A DNA stretch of 64,000 nt from a gamma proteobacterium symbiont of Ctena orbiculata (GCA_003058495.1 QBVC01000022.1:1-64000); one strand, 5' to 3'. Positions 10,438-20,369 are shown, counted from the first letter of the stretch. Numbers and translations: made by a program. The notes: a model not told the origin generated them from the sequence alone.

Positions 10438-10777
10438 CTCTCTCGGCACCCGACAGTCATCAAACTGAAACAGGAGGCTACCATTTGATCTTGATGATTG
10501 CATCCCTGTTACCCCGGCTCAACGTTGTTAAGATCCGGCCTCCCCCCATACCGTCACCGGCGAGGCATCCTCATATGATTGGAATTCCTCTTTAATTATC
10601 ATTAGAAACAAGGGGATACCCATTGAATCCATACACCCGCGCCAGACCTTGATAAATCTTATAACGCAAACACCGATTCCCATTGTAGAATCCCCATCTG
10701 ATAGCAAAAAGAGGTAAATCGGTGCCGGTCGGGGATTCCCTCTCCAACGCATCCGTCTAAGCGTCGGTTTTGAATAA
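10438..10777. other. Intergenic region, divergent promoters expected
   Basis: No convincing gene is present in these 340 bases between two divergent genes. It must hold both promoters, but I could not pick clear -35/-10 pairs. Confidence 0.4.
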
Positions 10778-11458
10778 ATGGAAAAAAAGATCATCTTTTG
10801 GGTTGTATCACTCTCATTGGTGGCAATTGCACTCGCCATTCTGCTGCCGGGAGGTCGAAAGGTTGACTCCGATCCCAAGCTGCCCTGGGAAATCACCGTC
10901 AATGCCGATAACGAGGTTGAGGTCTTCGACCTTACCCTGAACCGCAGCCGGCTGACCGACGCCCGTGCCGTCTTCGAGGAGCAGGGAGAGGTCAATATGT
11001 TTGTTCCGGAGAGCGGAGACCCCTCCCTGGAGGCCTATTTCGAGCGCGTCTTCCTGAGTGGTCTGAGGGCCGATATCGTCCTGGTTCTGCGGGCCGATTC
11101 CGCGCAGATGCAGGGATTGTTCAATCGAGGTTCACGCATCAGCAGGTCTTCGGAGGCGATTCGCAAGGTTGAGCTCTCCAGCGAGGATCAGCTCGTGGCG
11201 GCAAACCTCCCCATCGAACTGATCAATTACATTCCCGCCGCGAATCTCGACGAGTCGCTGATTCTGAGCCGTTTTGGTGAACCCTCCGAGCGGATCAACG
11301 AACCTGATAGCGGCGTCACTCACTGGATCTATCCTGACCGGGGTTTGAGCATCGGGGTCAATCCGGAGGGGAAAGAGCTGATTCAGTATATGCCCCTTGA
11401 GAGGGTCCCGACCTTCATGGAGCATATCAGCCGCGAGCGGGTCAACAGCGGAAGCTGA
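10778..11458 (+). CDS. Membrane-anchored protein of unknown function
   Basis: The 226-residue protein begins with a short lysine stretch and one hydrophobic segment (IIFWVVSLSLVAIALAILL), which suggests an inner-membrane anchor or uncleaved signal with a periplasmic body. The body contains ERVFLSGLRADIVLVL and DSGVTHWIYPDRGLSIGVN. I do not recognise a characterised family. It is convergent with ccoS, with 10 bp between the stops. Confidence 0.7.
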   Translation: MEKKIIFWVVSLSLVAIALAILLPGGRKVDSDPKLPWEITVNADNEVEVFDLTLNRSRLTDARAVFEEQGEVNMFVPESGDPSLEAYFERVFLSGLRADIVLVLRADSAQMQGLFNRGSRISRSSEAIRKVELSSEDQLVAANLPIELINYIPAANLDESLILSRFGEPSERINEPDSGVTHWIYPDRGLSIGVNPEGKELIQYMPLERVPTFMEHISRERVNSGS

Positions 11459-11468
11459 GTGCGACCAG

Positions 11469-11675
11469 TCACTCCTGGTCTTCGGCGTCCGGCATCATCT
11501 GTTTAGGCATTTTGCGTTTCTTCTTATCCGTCTTGAGATCATCATCCATCAGGATTCGGTGCGCCTCCCCTTCCAGGTCATCGAATTGACCGCTTCTGGC
11601 AGCCCAGAACAGTACGCCGACTGCCGCCAGCCCCAACAGAATCATACCGGGTATCAGGCCGTAAATGACTTCCAT
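11469..11675 (-). CDS. ccoS: cbb3 oxidase maturation protein CcoS
   Basis: CcoS is a small single-helix protein needed for cofactor insertion into cbb3 oxidase. The sequence MEVIYGLIPGMILLGLAAVG followed by FWAARSGQFDDLEGEAHRIL is typical of the family. ATG at 11675 is chosen over an in-frame ATG 19 codons upstream because GGAG lies 7 bases before it. The 68-residue length is normal. It is the last gene of the ccoGHIS maturation group. Confidence 0.93.
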   Translation of the reverse strand: MEVIYGLIPGMILLGLAAVGVLFWAARSGQFDDLEGEAHRILMDDDLKTDKKKRKMPKQMMPDAEDQE

Positions 11676-11767
11676 CCAATTGCTCCAATAGGTTGCCTGC
11701 CTCAGCCGAGGAAACATCATAATCTCAACCAAATCCCACTGGCGGGCAGGTTGAGTATCCGCTTGCG

Positions 11768-14311
11768 TTAGCGCTGTGCCTTGATACCTTTGAACAGGGT
11801 TCGGATTCGCGCCGAATTACCTATTACCGCGAGAGAACTCATAGGCATCGAAATTGCGGCAATCAGCGGTGTCACAATCGCAGCCATGGCCAAGGGAACC
11901 ATAATAATATTGTAGACGATTGATATGCCGATATTCTGCCGGATGGTCAGAAGCGTCCTTCTGGAGAGGCCGATGGCAAGCCTCACCTTTTCCAGCTCGC
12001 TGCTCATCAGTACGATATCGGCGCTGGCGATGGAGACATCGGTTCCCGACCCCATGGCAATACCCACATCGGCACGGACCAGCGCCGGGGCGTCGTTGAC
12101 GCCATCCCCGACCATGGCCACGCGTTGGCCCTGCTCCTGGAGCTGCCTCACCACCTGGTCCTTCTCTTCGGGCAACACCTCGGCGATTACATCCATACCC
12201 CCGAGGCGCTGGGCGATGGCCTCAGCCGCCTGGCGACGATCACCACTCAACAGGGTCAGCTGCATGCCTTCTGCCTTGAGGGTGCCGATCAACTCCCTTG
12301 CATCCGGACGCACCCTATCCTCGACCGCGATCAAGCCGGCTGTCTGGCCGTCGACGGCAAGATAGAATGAACCAATCCCCTGCCCGGCCAACTGCCTGGC
12401 GAGCTGTTCCAGCCGATCCGGCAGCACAACCCCTTCACTGCTCATCAGCCCCTCATTGCCGGCCATCAGCTGCTGCCCGCCAGCCCGACCCATGACACCC
12501 AGGCCGGGCCGATAGTTGAAGTCACTGCCCTGCAACAGGGACGCCCCCTGGGCATGGGCCTCATACCATGCCACCACCGCCTGTGCCGTAGGATGCTCGG
12601 AAAACCGCTCTATGGCGGCTGCCTTCCGCATCAGGGCCAGTACGGATTCGCTCGGCGGCAGATCATCCTTGCCTATCTCCCATTTGTCTCCGGCCATGTA
12701 GACCCCAACCACCGACATACCCCCCTCGGTCAGGGTACCCGTCTTGTCGAAGATGACGTGATTGATCGTTGACAGGGACTCCAGCACCTCCCCGTTCTTG
12801 ACCAGAATGCCGTATTTGGCGCCCAGCCCCGATGCCACGGCAATGGACATCGGGGTGGCCAGGCCGAAGGCGCAGGGGCAGGTGATGATGAGGACAGAGG
12901 TCGCCGCCAGCAGCGCCACCTCGAATGATGTGCCCACCCAGAAGAGGAACGTCGAGGTACCCAGGGCAAGGGTCACCGCCACGAACCAGGGAACGATCCG
13001 GTCCGCCAGGCATTGAATCGGCGCCTTCGATCCCTGGGCCTCTTCGACCAGCCTGATAATGCGACCGAGTGCGGTGTTTTTCAGCGAACCGGTAACCCTG
13101 ATCTGCAATACGCCATGACCATTTATCGTACCCGCGGAGACCTTGTCGCCTTGCCCCTTGTTGACCGCCATGGACTCGCCCGTGAGCATGGCCTCATCGA
13201 CGCTGCTCTGGCCTTCGGCTACCACACCGTCCACGGGTATTCTATCGCCCGGTTTTACCAGAACCCGGTCATCGATATTGACCGCCCGTATGGGTACGAT
13301 CTTTTCATTGCCGTCGACCAGGCAGGTCGCCACCCTTGGCTGCAGGTCGAGCAGGCGCTGGGTCGCGGCCACTGCCTGGCGTTTCGATATCGATTCCAGA
13401 TAGCGTCCGACAAGGATGACGAACAGGAAGTTGACCACCGTGTCGAAATAGACTTCGCCGACCAGGGTTCCGGTTAGCGTTACATAGACCGAGTAGAGAT
13501 AGGTGATCGATGCGCCGATGGCGATCGGCAGATCCATACCCAGGTGAAGGTTGCGCAGGCCGGACCAGGCACCGCGGTAGAAGGGATAGCCCGAGTAGAG
13601 CAACACTGGCGTCGCCAGGGCAAATCCGATCCAATGAAACATCGACCTGAACTCACCTTCGTTGGCCCCTGCGTAGAGCGCAATCGACACCCAGAGCAGA
13701 TTCATCATGCCAAAGCCGGCAAACGCCATCCGGTAGAGCAGCTGGCGGTTCTGCTTTTTCAGCGTGCCTTCGGCAACCTCCGGATCGTAAGGCACGGCTG
13801 CATAACCGATCTGACCCAAACGGCTGATGATATGTGAGAGGCTGACGACACTGTTGTGCCATTTCAGGTGGAGGCGTTTACCCGAGAGATTGACCTGTGC
13901 AGAAACCACCCCGGGCACAGCGCTTAGGCTATGTTCGATGAGCCAAACGCAAGCGGCGCAGTGGATGCCTTCGATCAGCAGATGAATCTGCCTCTCCTCG
14001 CCGAGATCATCGACAAACTCCTCCTGGACCTCGTCCAGATCGTAGAGGGCGATCTCCTTGGGTATCTCCGGTGGCGGCGCCAGACAGGCATCTTCCGGGG
14101 TGCGCCGATAGAAGCCGTCCAGGCCGGCGGCGTAGATCGCTTCGCAGACCGCCTTGCAGCCCATGCAACAGAAGTGCTGGGGCTCACCTTCGATCTCGGC
14201 GACGATATCCTCTTCAGCTGGAACAGGTAGACTGCAGTGAAAACAGAATTCCTGGTTCTCTGGCTGCGAAGTTTCGGTTTGGAGTGTTGGAGAGAGGTTC
14301 AAGGTACCCAA
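11768..14311 (-). CDS. ccoI: Copper P-type ATPase of cbb3 assembly (CcoI/FixI)
   Basis: This P1B-type ATPase moves copper for the cbb3 oxidase active site. An N-terminal cysteine-rich segment (CFHC, CCMGCKAVC) precedes a heavy-metal-associated domain with GIHCAACVWL. The transmembrane metal motif CPC (ITCPCAFGLATP), the phosphorylation motif DKTGTLTEGG and the hinge GDGVNDAPAL follow in order. The length of 847 residues is typical. Its start overlaps the end of ccoH by 13 bases. Confidence 0.96.
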   Translation of the reverse strand: MGTLNLSPTLQTETSQPENQEFCFHCSLPVPAEEDIVAEIEGEPQHFCCMGCKAVCEAIYAAGLDGFYRRTPEDACLAPPPEIPKEIALYDLDEVQEEFVDDLGEERQIHLLIEGIHCAACVWLIEHSLSAVPGVVSAQVNLSGKRLHLKWHNSVVSLSHIISRLGQIGYAAVPYDPEVAEGTLKKQNRQLLYRMAFAGFGMMNLLWVSIALYAGANEGEFRSMFHWIGFALATPVLLYSGYPFYRGAWSGLRNLHLGMDLPIAIGASITYLYSVYVTLTGTLVGEVYFDTVVNFLFVILVGRYLESISKRQAVAATQRLLDLQPRVATCLVDGNEKIVPIRAVNIDDRVLVKPGDRIPVDGVVAEGQSSVDEAMLTGESMAVNKGQGDKVSAGTINGHGVLQIRVTGSLKNTALGRIIRLVEEAQGSKAPIQCLADRIVPWFVAVTLALGTSTFLFWVGTSFEVALLAATSVLIITCPCAFGLATPMSIAVASGLGAKYGILVKNGEVLESLSTINHVIFDKTGTLTEGGMSVVGVYMAGDKWEIGKDDLPPSESVLALMRKAAAIERFSEHPTAQAVVAWYEAHAQGASLLQGSDFNYRPGLGVMGRAGGQQLMAGNEGLMSSEGVVLPDRLEQLARQLAGQGIGSFYLAVDGQTAGLIAVEDRVRPDARELIGTLKAEGMQLTLLSGDRRQAAEAIAQRLGGMDVIAEVLPEEKDQVVRQLQEQGQRVAMVGDGVNDAPALVRADVGIAMGSGTDVSIASADIVLMSSELEKVRLAIGLSRRTLLTIRQNIGISIVYNIIMVPLAMAAIVTPLIAAISMPMSSLAVIGNSARIRTLFKGIKAQR

Positions 14312-14802
14312 TCGATTCCAACGCCGATCCGTTTCGGCGTATTGTATTCATCCTCCCCGTTCTTGATGCTGACCAAGGTATCCCAGGCACCCTTCAAGGG
14401 GAAGCTCACTTCAGCCTGGTACTCGCCGGGAGCCGTCTGCTTCATCGGCACGGAAAAATCCTGATTGGCATCGGAAGGGCGATAGGCATGGAAGATGACA
14501 TCATCCCTGGAAATGGGATTTCCATCCTTGTCCTTAACTGAATAACGACAGATAACCGGTTGACCGACTTCGATCTTCCTGGGCAGATCGACCTTCATGA
14601 CCCAGCCAGGAAATCTGGCCTGACGCTTAAGCATGTTTTCTTCATAATCCTCGCCCCGTTCGTAGAAGTCGTCCACCACCAAACCGGGATTATTGTCGAT
14701 GGCGAGATAGATCATGATCATGTTCATGGTGAAGAAAACCACCACCATGGCCACCCAGGCGATGACCCACGGACTCTGCCAGGCTGATTTTTTCTCTGTC
14801 AT
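14299..14802 (-). CDS. ccoH: FixH/CcoH family protein
   Basis: CcoH is a membrane-anchored assembly or stability factor of cbb3 oxidase. One N-terminal helix (WVIAWVAMVVVFFTMNMIMI) is followed by the conserved NNPGLVVDDFYERGEDYEENM and a periplasmic beta-rich domain. The 167-residue length fits. It sits between ccoG and ccoI, as in other proteobacteria, and starts after a terminator-like hairpin downstream of ccoG. Confidence 0.93.
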   Translation of the reverse strand: MTEKKSAWQSPWVIAWVAMVVVFFTMNMIMIYLAIDNNPGLVVDDFYERGEDYEENMLKRQARFPGWVMKVDLPRKIEVGQPVICRYSVKDKDGNPISRDDVIFHAYRPSDANQDFSVPMKQTAPGEYQAEVSFPLKGAWDTLVSIKNGEDEYNTPKRIGVGIDWVP

Positions 14803-14834
14803 AACAATGAATTATAACTTTTCAGGCGAACAAT

Positions 14835-14863
14835 TAAAAAAGGCGGACAATAAATTGTCCGCC
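14835..14863 (-). terminator. Intrinsic terminator after ccoG
   Basis: A perfect 9-bp stem GGCGGACAA / TTGTCCGCC with a four-base loop is followed on the minus strand by six T residues. It lies between the ccoG stop and the ccoH start, so ccoHIS may need their own promoter or read-through. Confidence 0.8.
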
Positions 14864-14885
14864 CTCGAGTTCAGACTTGTCTATT

Positions 14886-16322
14886 TTACCGCTTGGGGCC
14901 GATAAAGACACTATTTCGACTGCCCTGCAGTTGCTGGCCGTCCAACTCCCCTTTTACGGTAAACTTGACTGGTATGGTTTCCGCCGTCAACAGCTCCTTT
15001 TGAACACGTAGAAATACTGTTCGTGGCGTGACTTTGCCGTGTCTTGCGGTGGTCACCAGTTGCTCATCAACCATGATCAAACCTTCAGGTCCCTCAGCAC
15101 TGATAGTGACCGGGATATCCTCTGTCAATTTGTTGAGAATCTTCAGCGTGTACTTGTTCTGGATACTGCCATCACTCTGCAGCACGAAGAGCGGCTGGCG
15201 ATCGTGGATTGCCTTCAGTTCCAGCGGCGCCAGCGAGGTGAGACCGTAGACGATACCGAGCACAGCCAATGACATGATTGCGGTATAGATCCACACCCTC
15301 GGGCGCTTGTAGAGCGGCTTGGGTTTGGTATTGGTTTCCAGCGACTCGTAGGACTCGTATCGAATCAGCCCCGTCGGCCGGCCGACCTTTTCCATCACCT
15401 CGTCACAGGCATCGATACAGAGCGCACACATGATGCAGCCCTCCTGCTGACCGTGACGAATATCGACACCGGTGGGACAGACCGCAATACACATTTTACA
15501 GTCGACACAGTCCCCGGTCGTTCTCTCCTCTTCGGGCTGCCCCTTCTTGATTCTTCCCCGGGGTTCGCCGCGATGGAAGTCGTAGGCGGGAACCACCGTG
15601 GTCTTGTCGATCATCACACCCTGGATACGGGCATAGGGACACAGCCAAAAACAGGCCTGTTCACGCATATAGCCCGCGAGTACATAGGTACCGGCAGTGA
15701 ACAGGGCGATGGTGCCGTAGGCGACCGGGCTGGCCTGGATGGTAAAGAGATCACGCCAGAGATCGAAGGCGTCATAGAACCAGGCGACGAAGCTGATACC
15801 GGTCAATACCGAGACCACAAGCCAGAGGAAATGCTTGGTTAGCTTGATTCTGGCTTTGCTGAAGCTCATCGGCGCTTCGTCGAGTTTGCGCCGCTTTTGC
15901 GGGGGGCCCTCAAGTCTGTCTTCCAGCCAGGTAAAAACATCGGTCCAGACGGTTTGAAAGCAAAAAAACCCGCAATAGACCCGACCGGCAAGCGCCGTGG
16001 CGACTGCCAACAGCAGGGCGAAAAAGAGCAGGGTCAGGGAGAGCATCCAGAAGTCCTGGGGCAGGACTGTGATGCCCAATATATGGAACTGACGATTGGG
16101 GATATCGAACAGAATCGCCTGCCGCTCGCCCCATTGAAAGTAGGGGCCGATGAAGAAGATGATCCAGACAGCGGCTGACAGCCATTTGATCTTGCGCCAA
16201 TAGCCCCCCATTCGTTTGGCGTGAATCGTCTCCTCACCGGTGTTTAGATGCCAGTGCACCGATTCAGCATAGAGGTCATCAACCACAGACTGCTGGGTTG
16301 CTGTGCTATCGTTTCCGCTCAA
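14886..16322 (-). CDS. ccoG: cbb3 oxidase accessory protein CcoG (polyferredoxin)
   Basis: CcoG (FixG/RdxA family) is a membrane iron-sulfur protein that reduces Cu(II) for oxidase assembly. Several N-terminal helices with YCGFFCFQTVW and EQACFWLCPYARIQG precede two 4Fe-4S motifs (CVDCKMCIAVCPTGVDIRHG and CIMCALCIDACDEVM) and a C-terminal immunoglobulin-like domain. The start is set at TTG 16322, because AGGAG stands 8 bases upstream; the frame extends to 16394 without a good site. The length is 478 residues. Confidence 0.94.
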   Translation of the reverse strand: MSGNDSTATQQSVVDDLYAESVHWHLNTGEETIHAKRMGGYWRKIKWLSAAVWIIFFIGPYFQWGERQAILFDIPNRQFHILGITVLPQDFWMLSLTLLFFALLLAVATALAGRVYCGFFCFQTVWTDVFTWLEDRLEGPPQKRRKLDEAPMSFSKARIKLTKHFLWLVVSVLTGISFVAWFYDAFDLWRDLFTIQASPVAYGTIALFTAGTYVLAGYMREQACFWLCPYARIQGVMIDKTTVVPAYDFHRGEPRGRIKKGQPEEERTTGDCVDCKMCIAVCPTGVDIRHGQQEGCIMCALCIDACDEVMEKVGRPTGLIRYESYESLETNTKPKPLYKRPRVWIYTAIMSLAVLGIVYGLTSLAPLELKAIHDRQPLFVLQSDGSIQNKYTLKILNKLTEDIPVTISAEGPEGLIMVDEQLVTTARHGKVTPRTVFLRVQKELLTAETIPVKFTVKGELDGQQLQGSRNSVFIGPKR

Positions 16323-16485
16323 GGGATCAGCTCCTATGAAGTCAGAGATGTCGTTTAAGGCAAAATCATAAATGGTAGCATAACAGCGAGCCAATGCGAT
16401 TTATCAATACATTAGCATCAATTAAACAACCATTCCGGCCAATTTACCAGCCGCGGATTTTAAGGGATTCACTCGATTTTTTACA

Positions 16486-16514
16486 TAAAAAAAGGGGGGT
16501 TATACACCCCCCTT
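16486..16514 (-). terminator. Intrinsic terminator of the ccoNOQP operon
   Basis: An 8-bp stem AAGGGGGG / CCCCCCTT with a seven-base loop is followed on the minus strand by a T run. It lies just after the small membrane-protein gene that ends the cco structural operon and separates it from ccoG. Confidence 0.88.
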
Positions 16515-16537
16515 GACCATAGAATCATTTTATCCGC

Positions 16538-16663
16538 TTAGCTGTTATGCTTTTCGGCATCGCTCTTGATTAGATTTCTCACTTTAAAGGCAAGGAAGAC
16601 AATAATCACTACACTAATCGCTACAGTGATCATTGAACCCCAAAACACTGCATCTCCGTTCAT
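16538..16663 (-). CDS. 41-residue membrane protein, candidate small cbb3 subunit
   Basis: This short gene encodes MNGDAVFWGSMITVAISV, then a hydrophobic run to VFLAFKV, and ends in a charged tail (RNLIKSDAEKHNS). One membrane helix fills most of the protein. A GAGG lies six bases before the ATG, and the gene sits between ccoP and the operon terminator, so it is very likely transcribed with ccoNOQP. Pseudomonas stutzeri cbb3 oxidase contains a small single-helix subunit, CcoM. I infer a similar role from size, topology and position, not from clear sequence similarity. Confidence 0.7.
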   Translation of the reverse strand: MNGDAVFWGSMITVAISVVIIVFLAFKVRNLIKSDAEKHNS

Positions 16664-16758
16664 AGCAAACCTCTAACTTTACTTTTTACCCTGCGAGGCT
16701 TCCCGCCTCACAGGGTAATGGTGGAAAAAGTGCCTATACAGTAATTATATATCCTAAC

Positions 16759-17610
16759 TTACTGGCCACCACCGAACTTGTGGACATAGACCGCCAGCTT
16801 CTTGATATCGTCATCCGACAACCTTTCACCGAACGCAGGCATGACAGCCTCTCGTGATTTCGGCTCGGTGGCATCATTCACGCCATATTTGATGGTGTAT
16901 ACGATGCTATCAAGTAGCGATTCACCTTCTGCAGGTGAGAAGCGATAGATGCCATCGGTCAGGTTTGCCGAACCGAGGACGGCCATGCCTTTTCCGTCCA
17001 TACCGTGACAGGCGATACAGCCCTTCTGGGTAAAGTTGGGATCAGAGGTGGGATCACCTGCCTCAATGGCCTTTGCCAGGCTGCCGATTTCGGCATCCGA
17101 CAGGATCTTGCCATGCGCAGTCATGATGCCTTTACGACCCATGGAGATGGTTTGCTGAATGGTGTCGATGCCACCGCCGTAGAGCCAGTCATCGTCGGCG
17201 AGTACGGGATAGCCCGGACCGCCCTGACCGCCACCGCCATGACAGGCGGCGCAGTTGTCACCAAACAGCACCTTGGCTGAAGCCACGGCATATTGGGAAA
17301 GGCCCGGGGCCGCCAGGATATCCGCGGCCGACATGCCCTTGATCTGAGTCTCGAATTCGGCGCGTACCGCTTCCACCTCATCGACACCCTTCTTGTACTC
17401 ATCCATCTGAGTCCAGCCCATGACTCCCTTGTTCGACTCGTGACCAACCGGCCACATGGGATAGAGGACACCGTATACTGCCCACCAGATCACCGACGCC
17501 CAGAAGGCCAACATCCACCAACGTGGAGGGGGATTCGTCAACTCCCGGAGGTTGTCGTCCCACACATGTCCGGTGTTGTTTTCACCCGGGTAAGGATTGT
17601 TATCCGCCAT
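16759..17610 (-). CDS. ccoP: cbb3 oxidase dihaem subunit CcoP
   Basis: CcoP is a membrane-anchored cytochrome c that feeds electrons to the oxidase. The N-terminal GHVWDDNLRELTNPPPRWW and a helix (MLAFWASVIWWAVYGVLYP) are typical. Two haem-binding motifs, CAACH and CIACH, each begin a cytochrome c domain with later methionine ligands (MPAFGERLSDDD). The length of 283 residues is normal. It overlaps the end of ccoQ by 11 bases. Confidence 0.97.
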   Translation of the reverse strand: MADNNPYPGENNTGHVWDDNLRELTNPPPRWWMLAFWASVIWWAVYGVLYPMWPVGHESNKGVMGWTQMDEYKKGVDEVEAVRAEFETQIKGMSAADILAAPGLSQYAVASAKVLFGDNCAACHGGGGQGGPGYPVLADDDWLYGGGIDTIQQTISMGRKGIMTAHGKILSDAEIGSLAKAIEAGDPTSDPNFTQKGCIACHGMDGKGMAVLGSANLTDGIYRFSPAEGESLLDSIVYTIKYGVNDATEPKSREAVMPAFGERLSDDDIKKLAVYVHKFGGGQ

Positions 17611-17812
17611 TTTTCTCTCCGCTATCTATTGCATCATCATCCATCGGGATAAAGCGGTTCTTCTCCAGCTTGTCCCGATTTTTCGGACGTAAGGCGTAGA
17701 AATACACGCCTATCATGAGGAGGAAGGTGACCACCGTCATGATCAGACCCACCCAATCACTGGTGGTCATAGCCTCCCAATCAGTATGAAAATAGTCTCT
17801 GAAACTACTCAC
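17600..17812 (-). CDS. ccoQ: cbb3 oxidase subunit CcoQ
   Basis: CcoQ is a small single-helix subunit that stabilises the complex. The 70-residue product reads [19 protein letters not shown] at its start, then a hydrophobic helix, and [20 protein letters not shown]. The start is set at GTG 17812, with AAGG six bases upstream and overlapping the ccoO stop. An ATG at 17770 would give a shorter 56-residue form and also has GGGAGG close upstream. Confidence 0.85.
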   Translation of the reverse strand: MSSFRDYFHTDWEAMTTSDWVGLIMTVVTFLLMIGVYFYALRPKNRDKLEKNRFIPMDDDAIDSGEKNGG

Positions 17813-18515
17813 GATAGACCTTGTTTTCGTCAAGCTTTGCCATGGTCCCCAAGACCTGCAGATATGCCACCATGGCATCCTCTTCGGTCTTACCCGCCAG
17901 TTCTTCATTGGCACTGGCGATGTCCTCATCGGTATAAGGGACACCCAGCAGTCTCATGACTTTGAAACGCGCCGCCATATCCTTGCCCTCGACCAGACTA
18001 TCCTTCAGCCATGGGTAGTTGGGCATGACAGACTCAGGCACAACCGAGCGCGGCGCGCGCAGGTGCTTGCGTTGCCAATCATCCGAGTATTTGCCACCGA
18101 GTCTGGCAAAGTCAGGACCGGTACGCTTGGAACCCCACTGGAAGGGGTGGTCGTACATCGATTCCGAAGCCAGAGAGTAGTGGCCGTAACGCTCTTTCTC
18201 ATCGCGGAAAGGGCGAACCATCTGCGAGTGGCAGGTGTAGCAGCCTTCCCGCTGATAGATGTCGCGTCCCGCCAGCTCGAGAGCGGTGTAGGGGCGTACT
18301 CCATCGCCGGGTTTGTGGTCATGCAGAGTCTGACCGGGTTGACGCTGCCAGACCAGTTCGGGTGCAGCATTATGCTCCATGGTGCTCTTCATGGTGAACA
18401 GCGGCACGATCTCGACGATGCCGCCCACGGTGAGAGCCAAAGCCAGGATCAGCAGAAGCAACCATACGTTCTTCTCCATCTTCTCCTGGAAGCCAGTTGA
18501 TTGGTTATCAGCCAT
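17805..18515 (-). CDS. ccoO: cbb3 oxidase monohaem subunit CcoO
   Basis: CcoO is a membrane-anchored cytochrome c. An N-terminal helix ([21 protein letters not shown]) is followed by the haem motif [20 protein letters not shown] and the conserved [20 protein letters not shown], with a later methionine-rich MPNYPWL. The length of 236 residues is normal. It follows ccoN after about 20 bases. Confidence 0.97.
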   Translation of the reverse strand: MADNQSTGFQEKMEKNVWLLLLILALALTVGGIVEIVPLFTMKSTMEHNAAPELVWQRQPGQTLHDHKPGDGVRPYTALELAGRDIYQREGCYTCHSQMVRPFRDEKERYGHYSLASESMYDHPFQWGSKRTGPDFARLGGKYSDDWQRKHLRAPRSVVPESVMPNYPWLKDSLVEGKDMAARFKVMRLLGVPYTDEDIASANEELAGKTEEDAMVAYLQVLGTMAKLDENKVYRE

Positions 18516-18535
18516 TTTGCGAAACCTCCCTAGAA

Positions 18536-19969
18536 TTAAGCAGTTGCCGCAGCAGTACGGGCCTGCTGCAGGCTACCTTCACTGGATGCCTTGGCAACGG
18601 TCATGAGAACGTTGATCAGCATCATCAATGCACCGAGCAGGAAGATCGCACCGCCTACCGTACGCATGGCGTAGTAGGGATGCATGGCTTCAACAGATTC
18701 GGCAAAGGTGTAGGCCAGGGTGCCGTACTCATCATAGGCACGCCACATCAGGCCCTGCATGATACCGGATACCCACATCGCGACGATGTAGATCACCGCA
18801 CCGATGGTGGCGGTCCAGAAGTGAGCGTTGATCAGCTTCATGGACCACATTTCGGTGTGGAAGGTACGCATCATCAAGTGGTAGATGGCGCCGATGGCAA
18901 CCATCGCCACCCAACCCAGGGCACCGGAGTGGACGTGACCCACGGTCCAGTCGGTGTAGTGGGAGAGCGCGTTGACTGTCTTCAATGACATGACCGGTCC
19001 TTCGAAGGTGGACATGGCGTAGAAGGCCAGGGACATGATCATGAAACGCAGGATGTAGTCGGTGCGCAGTTTGTCCCATGCCCCGGAGAGGGTCATCATG
19101 CCGTTAACCGCACCACCCCAGGATGGGATGATCATCGCCAGGGAGACCGCGGCGCCGAGGGAGCCGGCCCAATCGGGAAGCGCGGTGTACTGCAGATGAT
19201 GGGAACCCAGCCATACATAACCGAACATCAGCGCCCAGAAATGGACCACTGAGAGGCGGTAGGAGTAGACAGGACGACCGGCCTGCTTGGGTACGAAATA
19301 GTACATGATGCCGAGGAAACCGGCTGTGAGGTAGAAGCCCACCGCATTATGACCGTACCACCATTGGATCATCGCATCCTGAACGCCGGAGAAGGCCGAA
19401 TAGGATTTGAACAGATCAACCGGTACAGCCAGGCTGTTGACCACGTGGAGGTAGGTGATCATCACCATCATGCCGAGGAAGAACCAATTGGAGACATAGA
19501 TATGGGATGTCTTCCGGGTTGCCAGGGTCATGATGAAGTTGAAGGAGTAGACCAGCCATACCACGGCGATTGCCAGGTCGATCGGCCACTCGAGCTCGGC
19601 GTACTCCTTGGCGGTGGTGATGCCGAGAGGAAGGGTAATCACCGCGGAGACGATGATCAGGTTCCAGCCCCAAAATGCGAACCATGCCAGTTTGTCACTC
19701 CATAGCCGAACGCCGCAGGTGCGTTGAACGCTGTAGAACGAGGTTGCCATCAATGCACACCCGCCGAAGGCGAAGATGACTGCATTGGTGTGAAGCGGAC
19801 GCAGGCGCCCGAAGGTGATGTACGGTAGATCGAAGTTTAGAAACGGCCAGGCCAGTTCGGCGGCGATGTAAACACCCACCAGTGCGCCTACGACTAGGTA
19901 GACTACGGCCATGACGGTAAACCAGCGTACAACTGCGAAGTTGTATTTCTGCTCGGCTGCGGCGTCCAT
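18536..19969 (-). CDS. ccoN: cbb3 oxidase catalytic subunit CcoN
   Basis: CcoN is the haem b/haem b3-CuB catalytic subunit that reduces oxygen with high affinity. About twelve membrane helices are visible. Haem and copper ligand histidines appear in [39 protein letters not shown] and [17 protein letters not shown]. The length of 477 residues fits. It is the first gene of the operon, preceded by a 400-base region carrying FNR-like boxes. Confidence 0.98.
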   Translation of the reverse strand: MDAAAEQKYNFAVVRWFTVMAVVYLVVGALVGVYIAAELAWPFLNFDLPYITFGRLRPLHTNAVIFAFGGCALMATSFYSVQRTCGVRLWSDKLAWFAFWGWNLIIVSAVITLPLGITTAKEYAELEWPIDLAIAVVWLVYSFNFIMTLATRKTSHIYVSNWFFLGMMVMITYLHVVNSLAVPVDLFKSYSAFSGVQDAMIQWWYGHNAVGFYLTAGFLGIMYYFVPKQAGRPVYSYRLSVVHFWALMFGYVWLGSHHLQYTALPDWAGSLGAAVSLAMIIPSWGGAVNGMMTLSGAWDKLRTDYILRFMIMSLAFYAMSTFEGPVMSLKTVNALSHYTDWTVGHVHSGALGWVAMVAIGAIYHLMMRTFHTEMWSMKLINAHFWTATIGAVIYIVAMWVSGIMQGLMWRAYDEYGTLAYTFAESVEAMHPYYAMRTVGGAIFLLGALMMLINVLMTVAKASSEGSLQQARTAAATA

Positions 19970-20069
19970 GAACCCCCCTCATTAAGACTAAAATTGAACA
20001 AGACTTTAAAACTGACTTTTATGATAAAGTCCAAACCACCCCAACTGTGTGAAATGACACAATTGCAGC

Positions 20070-20083
20070 GTGACATATATCAC
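20070..20083 (-). promoter_or_regulatory. FNR/ANR-like box proximal to ccoN
   Basis: The site gTGACatatATCAc is symmetric and matches the FNR core in the inner positions but lacks both outer TT/AA ends. Its centre lies about 107 bases before the ccoN ATG, which would suit a class II position if transcription starts near 20035. Confidence 0.5.
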
Positions 20084-20187
20084 TCTTAAATGGCCCAGAT
20101 GTCAATACAAACATTAGAAAAATCTAATGGCAGGCATGGTATATAACATTTTGAATTATAAACAAAAATACGGACTCACCGCATAAA

Positions 20188-20201
20188 TTGACATAGATCA
20201 A
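20188..20201 (-). promoter_or_regulatory. FNR/ANR consensus box upstream of ccoN
   Basis: TTGACatagATCAA differs from the ideal TTGAT-N4-ATCAA at one position only. It is about 220 bases before ccoN and downstream of fnr, so it could be a distal activator site for ccoN. Confidence 0.7.
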
Positions 20202-20369
20202 CGAAAGTTAAAAAAACAGTTTTCCAACGAATAAGTAGGACATGTTTTGTAAGAATTGGTCTGTTTAGCACAATCATTGGCTTGGAGGATTCTTTGCTTG
20301 CCAGCTTATGAACAATCAGGGGATCGATAAATATCGATTTTCTTTATACGCCCATAAGAGGCGGAACGA

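Larger units (their letters stand above)
19970..20369. other. ccoN upstream control region
   Basis: These 400 AT-rich bases contain no gene. They carry two FNR-like inverted repeats, listed separately, and should hold the ccoN promoter. The fnr gene ends at the other side. Confidence 0.6.
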
